Part shown: piece after piece, positions 57,441 to 64,000 of the stretch
Position numbering within the stretch: the stretch's first letter is position 1
How the letters are laid out: each line of letters opens with the position of its first letter
Source: JBJHBP01 sp050485645
GTDB taxonomy: Bacteria > Pseudomonadota > Gammaproteobacteria > Steroidobacterales > Rariloculaceae
Length of the DNA stretch: 64,000 nucleotides
NCBI GenBank assembly: GCA_050485645.1
Contig: JBJHBT010000006.1
Location: forward strand, 98,416-162,415
Direction of reading: 5' to 3'
Program-made: the position numbers and the translations under genes
Notes under the pieces: model-generated
The model's database searches: none
What the model saw: only the letters and a program-made list of their open reading frames with translations
Told to the model about the DNA's origin: nothing

Positions 57441-58445
57441 TCAGCGGTGCGCCAACGCCCAGTCAACCGCACGCTGGCGAGCCTGACGCGCCTGCTCCGG
57501 CTTAAGCTCAGCCTCCAGCGCGACACGCAGGCGGTTGCCCGTCGGGTCGCCGCCGGCCGCGGCCAGGTTCGACCACATGGCCGCCTGCACCGGATCGTGT
57601 TCGACGCCGTCGCCGGTGAGGTACATCTGCGCCAGCCAGCCCTGCATGCGCGCGTCGCCGTGTTCGGCGCCGATGCGCGTGTAGTGCGCGGCGCGCTGCG
57701 CGTCGGTCGGGTGCCCGCCGATGCCTTCAATGTACAGCCGCGCCAGGAAGTACGACGCAACCATGTGGCCTTGCTCCAGCGCAGCCACCAGCAGGTCGTG
57801 TGCCTCCGGTAGGCGCTCGGTGTAGCGGCCGCCCTGCGCGTCGCCGATCAGCACCGACGCCCACGCGGTGCGCGCCGGCGCATGATCGGCGTCGATCGCG
57901 AATTCGAACCAGTATTCGGCACGCTCGCGGTCGCGCGCGACCGCGTCACCGGACAGGTACATCCACCCCAGCTTCACCGCGAAATCGTGGGCGCCGGCGC
58001 GCGCCGCGCGCGCGTACCAGTGTGCGGCCCGCTCGCCGTCCACGCTCACACCATGGCCTTCCTCGTACATCCAGCCGAGGTGGCTTTTGGCGGTCGGCGA
58101 ACCGCTCTCCGCGGCCTCGAGAAAGGCCGCTCGCGCGGCGGCCCAGTCCGGCGGGTCGGCGTGCATTGCCGCGTGCGCGCGCGCTTCGGCCGAAGGCCAG
58201 GCGTCGGCCGAATCGCTGGCGTTGCCGGTCGGTGCGGCAGCGGCGCATGCGAAGATCGTGGCGACGAAGACGCTAGTTGAGACGGAACGGGGCCAGACAG
58301 CACCACGCCATACGGCACGGCGCCAGAAGGAGCGGGCGGCCGCAACGGCCAGCCGGCGCAGGGCTGCGGATTGCGAAGCTTCCGGGGACAAGGCCACTCC
58401 TGCGTATGTCTGCGGACCCGGTGCAACGGGTCGGGCGGGCCGCAC
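57441..58445 (-). CDS. Sel1-repeat protein, exported
   Basis: 334 residues from GTG 58445; GTG 58397 is an alternative. A hydrophobic signal-like segment lies near residues 55-72 (STSVFVATIFACAAAAP), so the true N-terminus may be shorter. At least four Sel1-like repeats follow (AKSHLGWMYEEGHGVSVDGERAAHWYARAA; FAVKLGWMYLSGDAVARD; ASYFLARLYIEGIGGHPTD; MQGWLAQMYLTGDGVEHD), making a helical scaffold for protein contacts. A candidate Pho box is 36 bases upstream, suggesting control by phosphate together with the FKBP gene. The function is unknown. Confidence 0.85.
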   Translation of the reverse strand: MRPARPVAPGPQTYAGVALSPEASQSAALRRLAVAAARSFWRRAVWRGAVWPRSVSTSVFVATIFACAAAAPTGNASDSADAWPSAEARAHAAMHADPPDWAAARAAFLEAAESGSPTAKSHLGWMYEEGHGVSVDGERAAHWYARAARAGAHDFAVKLGWMYLSGDAVARDRERAEYWFEFAIDADHAPARTAWASVLIGDAQGGRYTERLPEAHDLLVAALEQGHMVASYFLARLYIEGIGGHPTDAQRAAHYTRIGAEHGDARMQGWLAQMYLTGDGVEHDPVQAAMWSNLAAAGGDPTGNRLRVALEAELKPEQARQARQRAVDWALAHR

Positions 58446-58480
58446 GCGGCCCGATGACGTGCGCAGCCTAAAAGGCTAAT

Positions 58481-58498
58481 GTGACAATCCTGTTACAG
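58481..58498 (-). promoter_or_regulatory. Candidate Pho box upstream of the Sel1/FKBP genes
   Basis: CTGTAAC-AGGA-TTGTCAC on the minus strand: two repeats with the correct 4-base spacer, matching the E. coli phoA Pho box at 13 of 18 positions. A TAGGCT -10-like hexamer follows at the right distance (58470-58465), predicting a start about 13 bases before GTG 58445. Confidence 0.6.
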
Positions 58499-58617
58499 GC
58501 GCTTGAACGGGGTGTGCCTGGACATTTGGGCAGACCCGGCGTGGGAAGCATCCAGCCACTGGGCGCTCGTGCCGGAACTCGAGGTCGCGGACAATCGGGG
58601 CCGCGGGCAATCGAGCT

Positions 58618-59241
58618 TCACATGCCGAGGCTCTGTACGCTCCCCTTGCCCTTGCGCACCAGTTCCACCGAGCCACCGCTCAGATCCAGCACCGTAGTCG
58701 GCTCCACCCCGCAGGCGCCGCCATCGATCACCATGTCCACGCGTCGCGACAGCCGGTCGAGAATCACATCCGGCTCGGTTAACGGGAGTTCATCGCCCGG
58801 CAGCTGGAGCGTCGTGCTCATCAGAGGTTCGTTCAGCACATCCAGCAACGCCCGCGCAATGGCATGATCGGGTACCCGTATCCCGATGGTCCGGCGTTTC
58901 GGGTGCTGGAGACGCTTCGGTACTTCGCTCGTTGCCCGCAGTATGAAGGTATACGCACCCGGTGTAAGCGAGCGGAGCAAACGATACGCCCAGTTCTCTA
59001 CCTTGGCGTAAACAGCGATCTCCGACAGGTCGCGACATACCAGAGTCAGCTCGTGCTCCGCCTCGCGTCCGCGAAGCTGCCGAATACGTTCCACGGCGGC
59101 CTTGTCTCCCAGATGGCACGCCAGTGCGTAGCAGGAGTCGGTGGGATAGGTGACCACACCGCCAGCACGGATGACATCCGCGGCCTGTTCCAGCAGACGG
59201 TGTTGGGGGTTGACGGGATGAATGGAGAGATACTGGGTCAT
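58618..59241 (-). CDS. Sua5/YciO/YrdC-family protein, YciO type
   Basis: 207 residues. The YrdC fold is clear: GGVVTYPTDSCYALACHLGDKAA near 27-50, IRQLRGREAEHELTLVCRDL, LTPGAYTFILRAT and IGIRVPDHAIARALL. Members bind RNA and nucleotides; TsaC/Sua5 make threonylcarbamoyl-AMP for tRNA t6A, while the YciO branch has no firmly known role. The NDHPLTLLCxDLSx-like region and the lack of a TsaC-type N-terminus favour YciO. It follows the LpxR-type gene by 66 bases. Confidence 0.9.
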   Translation of the reverse strand: MTQYLSIHPVNPQHRLLEQAADVIRAGGVVTYPTDSCYALACHLGDKAAVERIRQLRGREAEHELTLVCRDLSEIAVYAKVENWAYRLLRSLTPGAYTFILRATSEVPKRLQHPKRRTIGIRVPDHAIARALLDVLNEPLMSTTLQLPGDELPLTEPDVILDRLSRRVDMVIDGGACGVEPTTVLDLSGGSVELVRKGKGSVQSLGM

Positions 59242-59307
59242 AAGGGCATTCTAATGGTATTGCCATTGTTTCGGCGTCAGTCGTGGCCGCCTGGCTCGTT
59301 GCCGGTG

Positions 59308-60513
59308 TCAACCGACCGTCCGTTCAAGCGCGATACTGGCCCACGTCTGATCACGCGCTCCAACACCGCGGCGCAACTCGTGTGTCTGGTAACGTATCGT
59401 ATAGCTGATTCGCAATGCGCCTGCGCTGTGCACAACCCCAATCCAGGCGTCTGCTATGAACGGACGCGTATCGGCGACTCGCAATGCACTCTCTGTGGCA
59501 CGGAACTGACCATGCACCAGTACGTTGTAAAGCCTGGCACGAACCTGGGCGCCGAGGGCAAGAAAGAAATCTCCGTTACCCGAGAAACGCCCCTTCCGCG
59601 CAGGACGTGCGGCGAACTCACCGTAGCTGGAAGCGTCACTCCACCATGGCGAGGTACGCCGGCCCCAGCGAAACTGCACGCCTGCAACACCTTCCGTTAT
59701 GAATCCGATAGTGCCTTCAAGGCTCAACCGGAAGTCGTAACCGGGCACACCACTGTCGTGCGCGTGCAGCAGCGAGAGTTTCGCCACAGCGTATTGCGCG
59801 GACAGCTCGCCTCCACTGCTGAGCTGCCGCCCGTATCCAGCCGGAACACGAAGGCCCAACGCCATGTGTAGCCGGCGCTGGAACTGCTCGGCCAGACTGC
59901 TGCCAAGCAGGGCCAGTGTGACTGACGACTGATGGACAAGCGTTCGGGCGTCGTTGACGCGAAAGCGGCTCTCGGTCACATACGCCATGCTGGCATAGGG
60001 ACGATCTCCTGGCTCGGGAAACGCACTGTCCAGACGTTCCGGTGTCAGCGCCAGCACGCCGAATTGCAGTGCCCGGCCGACAGGCTCGCCCGCTCCAATC
60101 CGATCCAGGTGACTGCCCAGGCCGCTCCAGTGATCCATCCAGGCCAACACTCGCTGGCCTGGCCGGTGATGGGCGTTGTCGAACGGATTACCGATCGCGA
60201 AGGAGATGCCACCCGTGTAGTCTCTGTCTCGCCCTCCGGCTACAAAGAGGTCGTTGTCGATGTTGAGCGTCCAGGTTCGACCGACCGGAGACGGCACTGC
60301 GGCCCTGACATCTGGATTGCGCACTCCCGGTTCGTGCGACTGAGCCACGCCGCCTCCCCCGGCAGCAACGGCTGGCGACACCGGACAGCCGCCTAACAAC
60401 ACCATCAGCCATACTGCGGTAACGCACAACGCCGAGGGCGCTGTCCAACTTGGGACAGCCGGACCGCTCCCGTACAATGTGCGAAAAGCTTTGGAGATCA
60501 TGAATGAATTCAT
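59308..60513 (-). CDS. LpxR-type (DUF2219) outer-membrane lipid A deacylase-like protein
   Basis: 401 residues from ATG 60513 (ATG 60501 and TTG 60477 are alternatives). A signal peptide region ends near VSPAVAA. The mature part starts WTLNIDNDLFVAGGRDRDYTGG and continues with DRPYASMAYVTESR and alternating beta-barrel strands, the pattern of the DUF2219/LpxR family. LpxR of Salmonella removes the 3'-acyloxyacyl chain of lipid A using Ca2+ and an Asn-Asp-His region near the N-terminus. A terminal aromatic is missing (ends RTVG). Lipid A deacylation is inferred from family. Its first codons overlap the lipoprotein FKBP gene and its promoter. Confidence 0.78.
   Translation of the reverse strand: MNSFMISKAFRTLYGSGPAVPSWTAPSALCVTAVWLMVLLGGCPVSPAVAAGGGGVAQSHEPGVRNPDVRAAVPSPVGRTWTLNIDNDLFVAGGRDRDYTGGISFAIGNPFDNAHHRPGQRVLAWMDHWSGLGSHLDRIGAGEPVGRALQFGVLALTPERLDSAFPEPGDRPYASMAYVTESRFRVNDARTLVHQSSVTLALLGSSLAEQFQRRLHMALGLRVPAGYGRQLSSGGELSAQYAVAKLSLLHAHDSGVPGYDFRLSLEGTIGFITEGVAGVQFRWGRRTSPWWSDASSYGEFAARPARKGRFSGNGDFFLALGAQVRARLYNVLVHGQFRATESALRVADTRPFIADAWIGVVHSAGALRISYTIRYQTHELRRGVGARDQTWASIALERTVG
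60450..60478 (+). promoter_or_regulatory. Promoter of the lipoprotein FKBP gene
   Basis: TTGGGA (60450-60455), exactly 17 bases, TACAAT (60473-60478): 4/6 and 5/6 matches. The predicted transcript starts near 60485, 20 bases before the ATG. It lies inside the 5' end of the LpxR-type gene. Confidence 0.65.
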
Positions 60514-60983
60514 CAATCAAACTCGTGGCCGTCGCTGCCTCGGCGCTACTGGTTGCGGCATGCACCCCGCCTGACGACGGCACGGCAATCGAGACCGAAG
60601 CCGCCGCACCAGACATGGAGGCCGCCGGCCCACCGACGGAGCTGGTGATCCAGACCCTTAGCCAGGGCCATGGTCAGGCCATCATGTCCGGCGAAACCGC
60701 GGTCGTGCACTATACCGGCTGGCTGTATGACGAAGATGCTCATGAGAACAAGGGTGCTCAATTTGACAGTTCACGGCCAACCGGACGGGCGTTGCGCTTC
60801 CAGCTTGGTGAAGGCCGGGTGATTCAAGGTTGGGAAATGGGCGTGGACGGCATGCTGATCGGCGAAACGCGCCGTCTCATCATCCCCTCAGACCTGGGCT
60901 ATGGAGACAGAGGTGCCGGCGAAGGCGTGATTCCTCCGGGCGCCACTCTTGTGTTCGATGTCGAACTGATCGACATCGAGTAA
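60504..60983 (+). CDS. FKBP-type peptidyl-prolyl isomerase lipoprotein
   Basis: 159 residues from ATG 60504, 7 bases after GGAG. Lipoprotein signal with lipobox LVAAC (Cys20), then a short acidic linker and an FKBP domain at about 48-158: AVVHYTGWLYDEDAHENKGAQFDSS, QLGEGRVIQGWEMGVDGMLIGETRRLIIPSDLGYGDRG and GATLVFDVELIDIE. It assists folding of envelope proteins. The overlapping ATG at 60500 is in another frame and is not used. Confidence 0.95.
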   Translation: MNSSIKLVAVAASALLVAACTPPDDGTAIETEAAAPDMEAAGPPTELVIQTLSQGHGQAIMSGETAVVHYTGWLYDEDAHENKGAQFDSSRPTGRALRFQLGEGRVIQGWEMGVDGMLIGETRRLIIPSDLGYGDRGAGEGVIPPGATLVFDVELIDIE

Positions 60984-61019
60984 CCCGCGCCCTCCAGGAC
61001 ACGAACATGCGGCTGCCAT

Positions 61020-61769
61020 TCAGCCAAAGGCATCCCGGGCGTCGCTCGCCGCGTTACGAACACGGCGAGCGACGGATCGGCCATACGTGTTCCGTGCAAT
61101 CACGCCGGTAACAAACCCGTTTACGGCACGCGGCATTGCAGGCAGTGGCCGCAGGATATCGATAATCAGCACCGCGCGTGACTCGTCGCTCTCATTGATG
61201 ACCTCGTGCGGCCAGGAGTCATCGAACATGGTCGCCTCCCCTTCTCGCCATACATAAGGTTGCCCGGCGACGACAATGCTCGGCGGTCTATGCGCAGGAA
61301 CGCGCAGCCCGAGGTGATAGCGCAGATAACCGAGATACGGACCTTCGTGCAACGGAACGCTCTTGTGCGGATCCAGAATCGAGAAGAACGCCTGAACCAG
61401 ATTTGGGATGCTGCTGATCAGCCTGTCCGTCACCGGGCATCGCGCCAGATTGTTTTCGATCCGGTGACCGAGCACATAGAGCATGAACACGTTCCACTGG
61501 CGACCAGGGTCCCCTGCGGCGGAAATATCGGCCTCACCGGGATCCACTTCATGGTATGGACGAAGATCCTCCGCGGCCACCTCATCAAATTCCGCCTGAA
61601 TCTTCCGATATTCGGCGGTAAGCGCATTCAGCTGCGGACACACCTCGTCGATATCATGAAATACCGGTCGTTGATTGCCACCGACATGCCTGAACAGATA
61701 GTCGTTGATGGCGGACTTGAAGAAGTGATAATCGAGATATTTTCTCCATCCCGATGGGGCTTTTGGCAT
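61020..61769 (-). CDS. Aspartyl/asparaginyl beta-hydroxylase family protein
   Basis: 249 residues from ATG 61769 (GGGAG about 9 bases upstream; TTG 61805 is also open). The double-stranded beta-helix of 2-oxoglutarate/Fe(II) dioxygenases is seen at about 150-225: LHEGPYLGYLRYHLGLRVP, QPYVWREGEATMFDDSWPHEVINESDESRAVLIID. The two His and the 2-oxoglutarate-binding Arg are present; this family often uses no third acidic ligand. Relatives include LpxO, which hydroxylates lipid A acyl chains. Beside an LpxR-type gene, an LpxO-like role is possible but not shown. It is convergent with the FKBP lipoprotein. Confidence 0.88.
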   Translation of the reverse strand: MPKAPSGWRKYLDYHFFKSAINDYLFRHVGGNQRPVFHDIDEVCPQLNALTAEYRKIQAEFDEVAAEDLRPYHEVDPGEADISAAGDPGRQWNVFMLYVLGHRIENNLARCPVTDRLISSIPNLVQAFFSILDPHKSVPLHEGPYLGYLRYHLGLRVPAHRPPSIVVAGQPYVWREGEATMFDDSWPHEVINESDESRAVLIIDILRPLPAMPRAVNGFVTGVIARNTYGRSVARRVRNAASDARDAFG

Positions 61770-61937
61770 GAGCCCGCTCTCCCTGCACACGGAAACCTGC
61801 GGCAACTATATCCCAGTTGCAGCGTCAAATGGGACGGGTACCCCATCTATGCCTATGGCAGAATATTCAGCGGGACTGCCTGCGCAGCCCGGGACCGCAG
61901 TACAACGGAACATCCATCAGGACCAGAAACCGATTCA

Positions 61938-62210
61938 ATGACCACGACACGCGTCGCCCGTATTACCCAAGCTCTCCAGAACGCCCTGCAGCCCGTTTCA
62001 CTCGAAGTTCTCGATGAAAGCCATCTGCATGCCGGACATCCCGGCGCTGCCTCTGGCATGGGTCACTTTCGCGTCCGCGTGGTTTCAGATAGGTTCCATG
62101 GCCTGAGCACGCTGCAGAAACATCGCCTGATATACGATGCCTTGGGTGACATGATGAAAACCGATATACACGCCCTCGCCATCACCGCGAGCGCACCGCA
62201 AGCTCACTGA
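61938..62210 (+). CDS. BolA-family protein
   Basis: 90 residues from ATG 61938. RITQALQNALQPVSLEVLDESHLHAGHPGA at the start, HFRVRVVSDRFHGLSTLQKHRLIYDALGD and a C-terminal IHALAI: the BolA fold, with the conserved His pair in SHLHAGH that binds [2Fe-2S] clusters with monothiol glutaredoxin. It lies 14 bases upstream of the PpiC lipoprotein gene on the same strand. No clear ribosome binding site. Confidence 0.95.
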   Translation: MTTTRVARITQALQNALQPVSLEVLDESHLHAGHPGAASGMGHFRVRVVSDRFHGLSTLQKHRLIYDALGDMMKTDIHALAITASAPQAH

Positions 62211-62224
62211 CACGGAAAATATCA

Positions 62225-63076
62225 ATGGACAGCCACGTACGGATCCTCGGCACTACAGTCTCGGCGCTCGTCATCGCTCTGGGACTGAGTGCCTGCGACA
62301 CAACGACACCGCCGGAACCTCCACCTGCAGCGGACCTCGACACGTCGACCAGCCTGGGCACATCGTTCGTGGCGACAATCGATGGTCACCCGGTACCTGA
62401 ATCCGTATACCGGCTATTCAGCCTGAACATCCTGCAAACCAGCGTCGACGATCTGGATCAGCAGCAACGCGAGGCGTTACTGCAAGACCTTATCAGTGTC
62501 GTGGTGATCGCCCGCGAGGCAGAACGCGAAGGTCTCATGAACGAGCGAACCATCGCGGCCGAACTCGAACTGCAGCGCCTTCAGCATCTCGCCAACAGAA
62601 TGGCACAGCGCCACATCGAGCGTAATCCCGCCAGTGACAGTGAAATCCGGGAGTTCTACGAAGAGAACCTGCCGAACCTCGCCAGCACCGAATACCGTGC
62701 CGCTCATATCATGGTTGGCACACAGCAACTGGCACGGGCGATCGTCGACGAACTCAACGCTGGCGAAGAGTTTCAGTCGCTTGCTGAAGAACACTCCATG
62801 GACACAAGCGAACTGGGCTGGTTCAGCCTTGAATCGGCCGATCCCATGTTCGCCGAAGCAATCAGACAAATGGAAGTCGGCTCATACTCCCAAGAGCCCT
62901 TTCAGACGCAATTCGGCTGGCACGTTGTACTTCTGCATGAAACCCGCCGACAGGACCCTCCGGAGATGGAGGCCATCCGAGACGAACTACGCGCTGCCGT
63001 TAACCGACAGCGCGTAGTGAGGTTTGTTGAGGAACTGGCATCGAAGGCCGAGATTAACAAAGTTAGTGAAGACTAA
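62225..63076 (+). CDS. PpiC-type peptidyl-prolyl isomerase lipoprotein
   Basis: 283 residues. Lipobox LGLSAC (Cys24); Pro-rich linker; a SurA-like N-terminal helical region (about 55-145, DDLDQQQREALLQDLISVVVIAREAEREGL); and a parvulin domain at about 155-255 (YRAAHIMVGTQQ, ELGWFSLESADPMFAEAI, PFQTQFGWHVVLLHETR). A periplasmic, membrane-anchored foldase or chaperone. Partner of bolA in an operon. Confidence 0.9.
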   Translation: MDSHVRILGTTVSALVIALGLSACDTTTPPEPPPAADLDTSTSLGTSFVATIDGHPVPESVYRLFSLNILQTSVDDLDQQQREALLQDLISVVVIAREAEREGLMNERTIAAELELQRLQHLANRMAQRHIERNPASDSEIREFYEENLPNLASTEYRAAHIMVGTQQLARAIVDELNAGEEFQSLAEEHSMDTSELGWFSLESADPMFAEAIRQMEVGSYSQEPFQTQFGWHVVLLHETRRQDPPEMEAIRDELRAAVNRQRVVRFVEELASKAEINKVSED

Positions 63077-63128
63077 TCTGTACTTTTCAGATCCTGCTTT
63101 CCCCATCTCGTCAGTGCCGGGACTCTAA

Positions 63129-64000
63129 TTAGTCACTCTGACTAACGGTGAAATCGGCACTATTAACATCTATCTCTACAAGTAGACTACCGTCCAAATA
63201 GTAGACTGAATTTGCCAACAAGACACCACCGGGCAGTGGTTGCACTCCGCCTATGGCGACCAGTTGACCAACACTCACAAGGGAGTCCGTCAACGCATTC
63301 ACATCAACTGCAATACCACCGATCTCGACTTGGCCAATTGATTGGTCCGCCGCAGATACTTGCCCCATAACAACGACATTACTTGCCCCGGGAACGTAGA
63401 TGTCATCACCAACTACCTCCAAGCGCTCAGCGAACAGCGTGCCATTGATGAAGCGCCCCTCAACGAGGACTGTGCGTCCCAAATCACCGATCAAGTAGGA
63501 GCTGCCGCCTGTTGTCGTTCCGGCAATATCGACATTGACACCAAGGACGTTGGCTCGATACCCGTCTATCGCGAACAGAGAGCCGAAAACGACGACACTC
63601 TCGGGTGAAGTCACAACACGGCCACCGCTGCCGCTGATGCTGCGACCACCACTGCCGGAAATACTGCGGCCTCCACTGCCGCTGATGCTGTTCGCATCAG
63701 AACCATCCAGTGCCCGGCCACCGCTGCCGCTGATGCTGCGGCCACCACTGCCGGAAATACTGCGGCCTCCACTGCCACTGATGCTGTTCGCATCAGAACC
63801 ATCCAGTGCCCGGCCACCGCTGCCGCTGATGCTGCGACCACCACTGCCGGAAATACTGCGGCCTCCACTGCCACTGATGCTGTTCGCATCAGAACCATCC
63901 AGTGCCCGGCCACCGCTGCCGCTGATGCTGCGGCCACCACTGCCGGAAATACTGCGGCCTCCACTGCCACTGATGCTGTTCGCATCAGAACCATCCAGTG
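63129..64000 (-). CDS. Large repeat protein, C-terminal part (partial)
   Basis: The frame is open to the right edge; 289 residues plus the stop are inside. From the edge inwards, 32-residue repeats (ALDGSDAN followed by three SISGSGGR octads) occupy about 125 residues. Then comes a beta-rich region of about 160 residues (VVVFGSLFAIDGYRANVLGVNVDIAG; VVVMGQVSAADQSIGQVEIGGIAVDV) recalling DUF5666-like OB-fold repeats. No cysteines or membrane segment are visible. The composition suggests a secreted or surface protein. A GTG at 63614 could start a shorter product, but the repeats read continuously in the same frame, so they belong to the same gene. GC content is below that of neighbours. Confidence 0.7.
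   Translation of the reverse strand, partial: LDGSDANSISGSGGRSISGSGGRSISGSGGRALDGSDANSISGSGGRSISGSGGRSISGSGGRALDGSDANSISGSGGRSISGSGGRSISGSGGRALDGSDANSISGSGGRSISGSGGRSISGSGGRVVTSPESVVVFGSLFAIDGYRANVLGVNVDIAGTTTGGSSYLIGDLGRTVLVEGRFINGTLFAERLEVVGDDIYVPGASNVVVMGQVSAADQSIGQVEIGGIAVDVNALTDSLVSVGQLVAIGGVQPLPGGVLLANSVYYLDGSLLVEIDVNSADFTVSQSD
63615..64000 (-). repeat. 96-bp tandem repeats with nested 24-bp units
   Basis: Period exactly 96 bases (unit boundaries at about 63615, 63711, 63807, 63903, 63999), near-identical copies continuing past the edge. Each unit contains three 24-base subunits coding SISGSGGR and one coding ALDGSDAN. Differences between copies are a few third-position changes, so expansion is recent or copies are being homogenised. 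Confidence 0.95.

Noticed and set aside
63611..63994. 127-residue Ala/Val-rich frame over the repeats (minus)
   Set aside because: It is another frame of the 96-bp repeats; the in-frame continuation with the downstream conserved domain reads the SISGSGGR repeats instead.
63615..64000. Possible CRISPR array
   Set aside because: The units are contiguous, coding, without unique spacers.

Overview
The window looks like chromosomal DNA of a GC-rich (roughly 60% by eye) free-living gammaproteobacterium outside the enterics. Three conserved gene orders support this: infC-rpmI-rplT-pheS-pheT-ihfA-merR-tRNA-Pro; gyrA-serC-(serA)-pheA-aroA-cmk-rpsA-ihfB-lapA-lapB; and mtaD-ubiG-Gph/MupP-yciK. A Pseudomonas-style pst operon with very long PstC and PstA fits the same picture. 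The aspartate kinase at the left edge resembles the kinase half of the bifunctional enzyme of Xanthomonas-type bacteria. I cannot place the organism below class level. No rRNA, CRISPR array, complete insertion sequence or prophage is visible.

Layout. 1-3.1 kb: amino-acid biosynthesis (aspartate kinase, ilvD). 3.3-6 kb: a class III nucleotide-cyclase-like protein facing an AAA ATPase that ends in an FHA domain. 6.4-11.7 kb: tRNA-Pro and the translation/IHF operon, in which infC appears to start at ATC. 12-18.4 kb: exported or oxidative genes (DUF6152-like protein, DoxX-like protein, Tat-exported intradiol dioxygenase, haloacid-dehalogenase-like enzyme, two-subunit molybdopterin oxidoreductase of the isoquinoline 1-oxidoreductase type). 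18.5-22.3 kb: tRNA-Val, uvrB, an aminotransferase and tRNA-Asn. 22.3-30.7 kb is more accessory: a tandem repeat beside tRNA-Asn, two unknown proteins, a PDZ fragment that looks 5'-truncated, a LigK-type aldolase with an aminotransferase, a lipoprotein gamma-glutamyltransferase followed by an amidoligase-family protein, and galU. 30.9-43.1 kb: the core lapB-to-gyrA block, all on the minus strand. 43.4-50.4 kb: mtaD-ubiG-phosphatase-yciK facing rluB-scpB-scpA-M50 peptidase; the scpB tail is a hexanucleotide repeat. 50.7-58.5 kb: pstSCAB with tandem Pho boxes, preceded by a Sel1-repeat gene and an FKBP gene that have their own candidate Pho box. 58.6-64 kb: envelope genes (LpxR-type outer-membrane protein, two lipoprotein prolyl isomerases, an Asp/Asn beta-hydroxylase, bolA) and the 3' part of a large protein built on 96-bp tandem repeats.

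The observations most worth following are: AT-rich micro-islands inside four core genes; a GyrA quinolone pocket with Ser81/Ala83; the gamma-glutamyltransferase/amidoligase pair; a Pho regulon that appears to include a Sel1/FKBP pair; the repeat tract open in two frames where scpB runs into rluB; and the nested 96-bp/24-bp repeats at the right edge.
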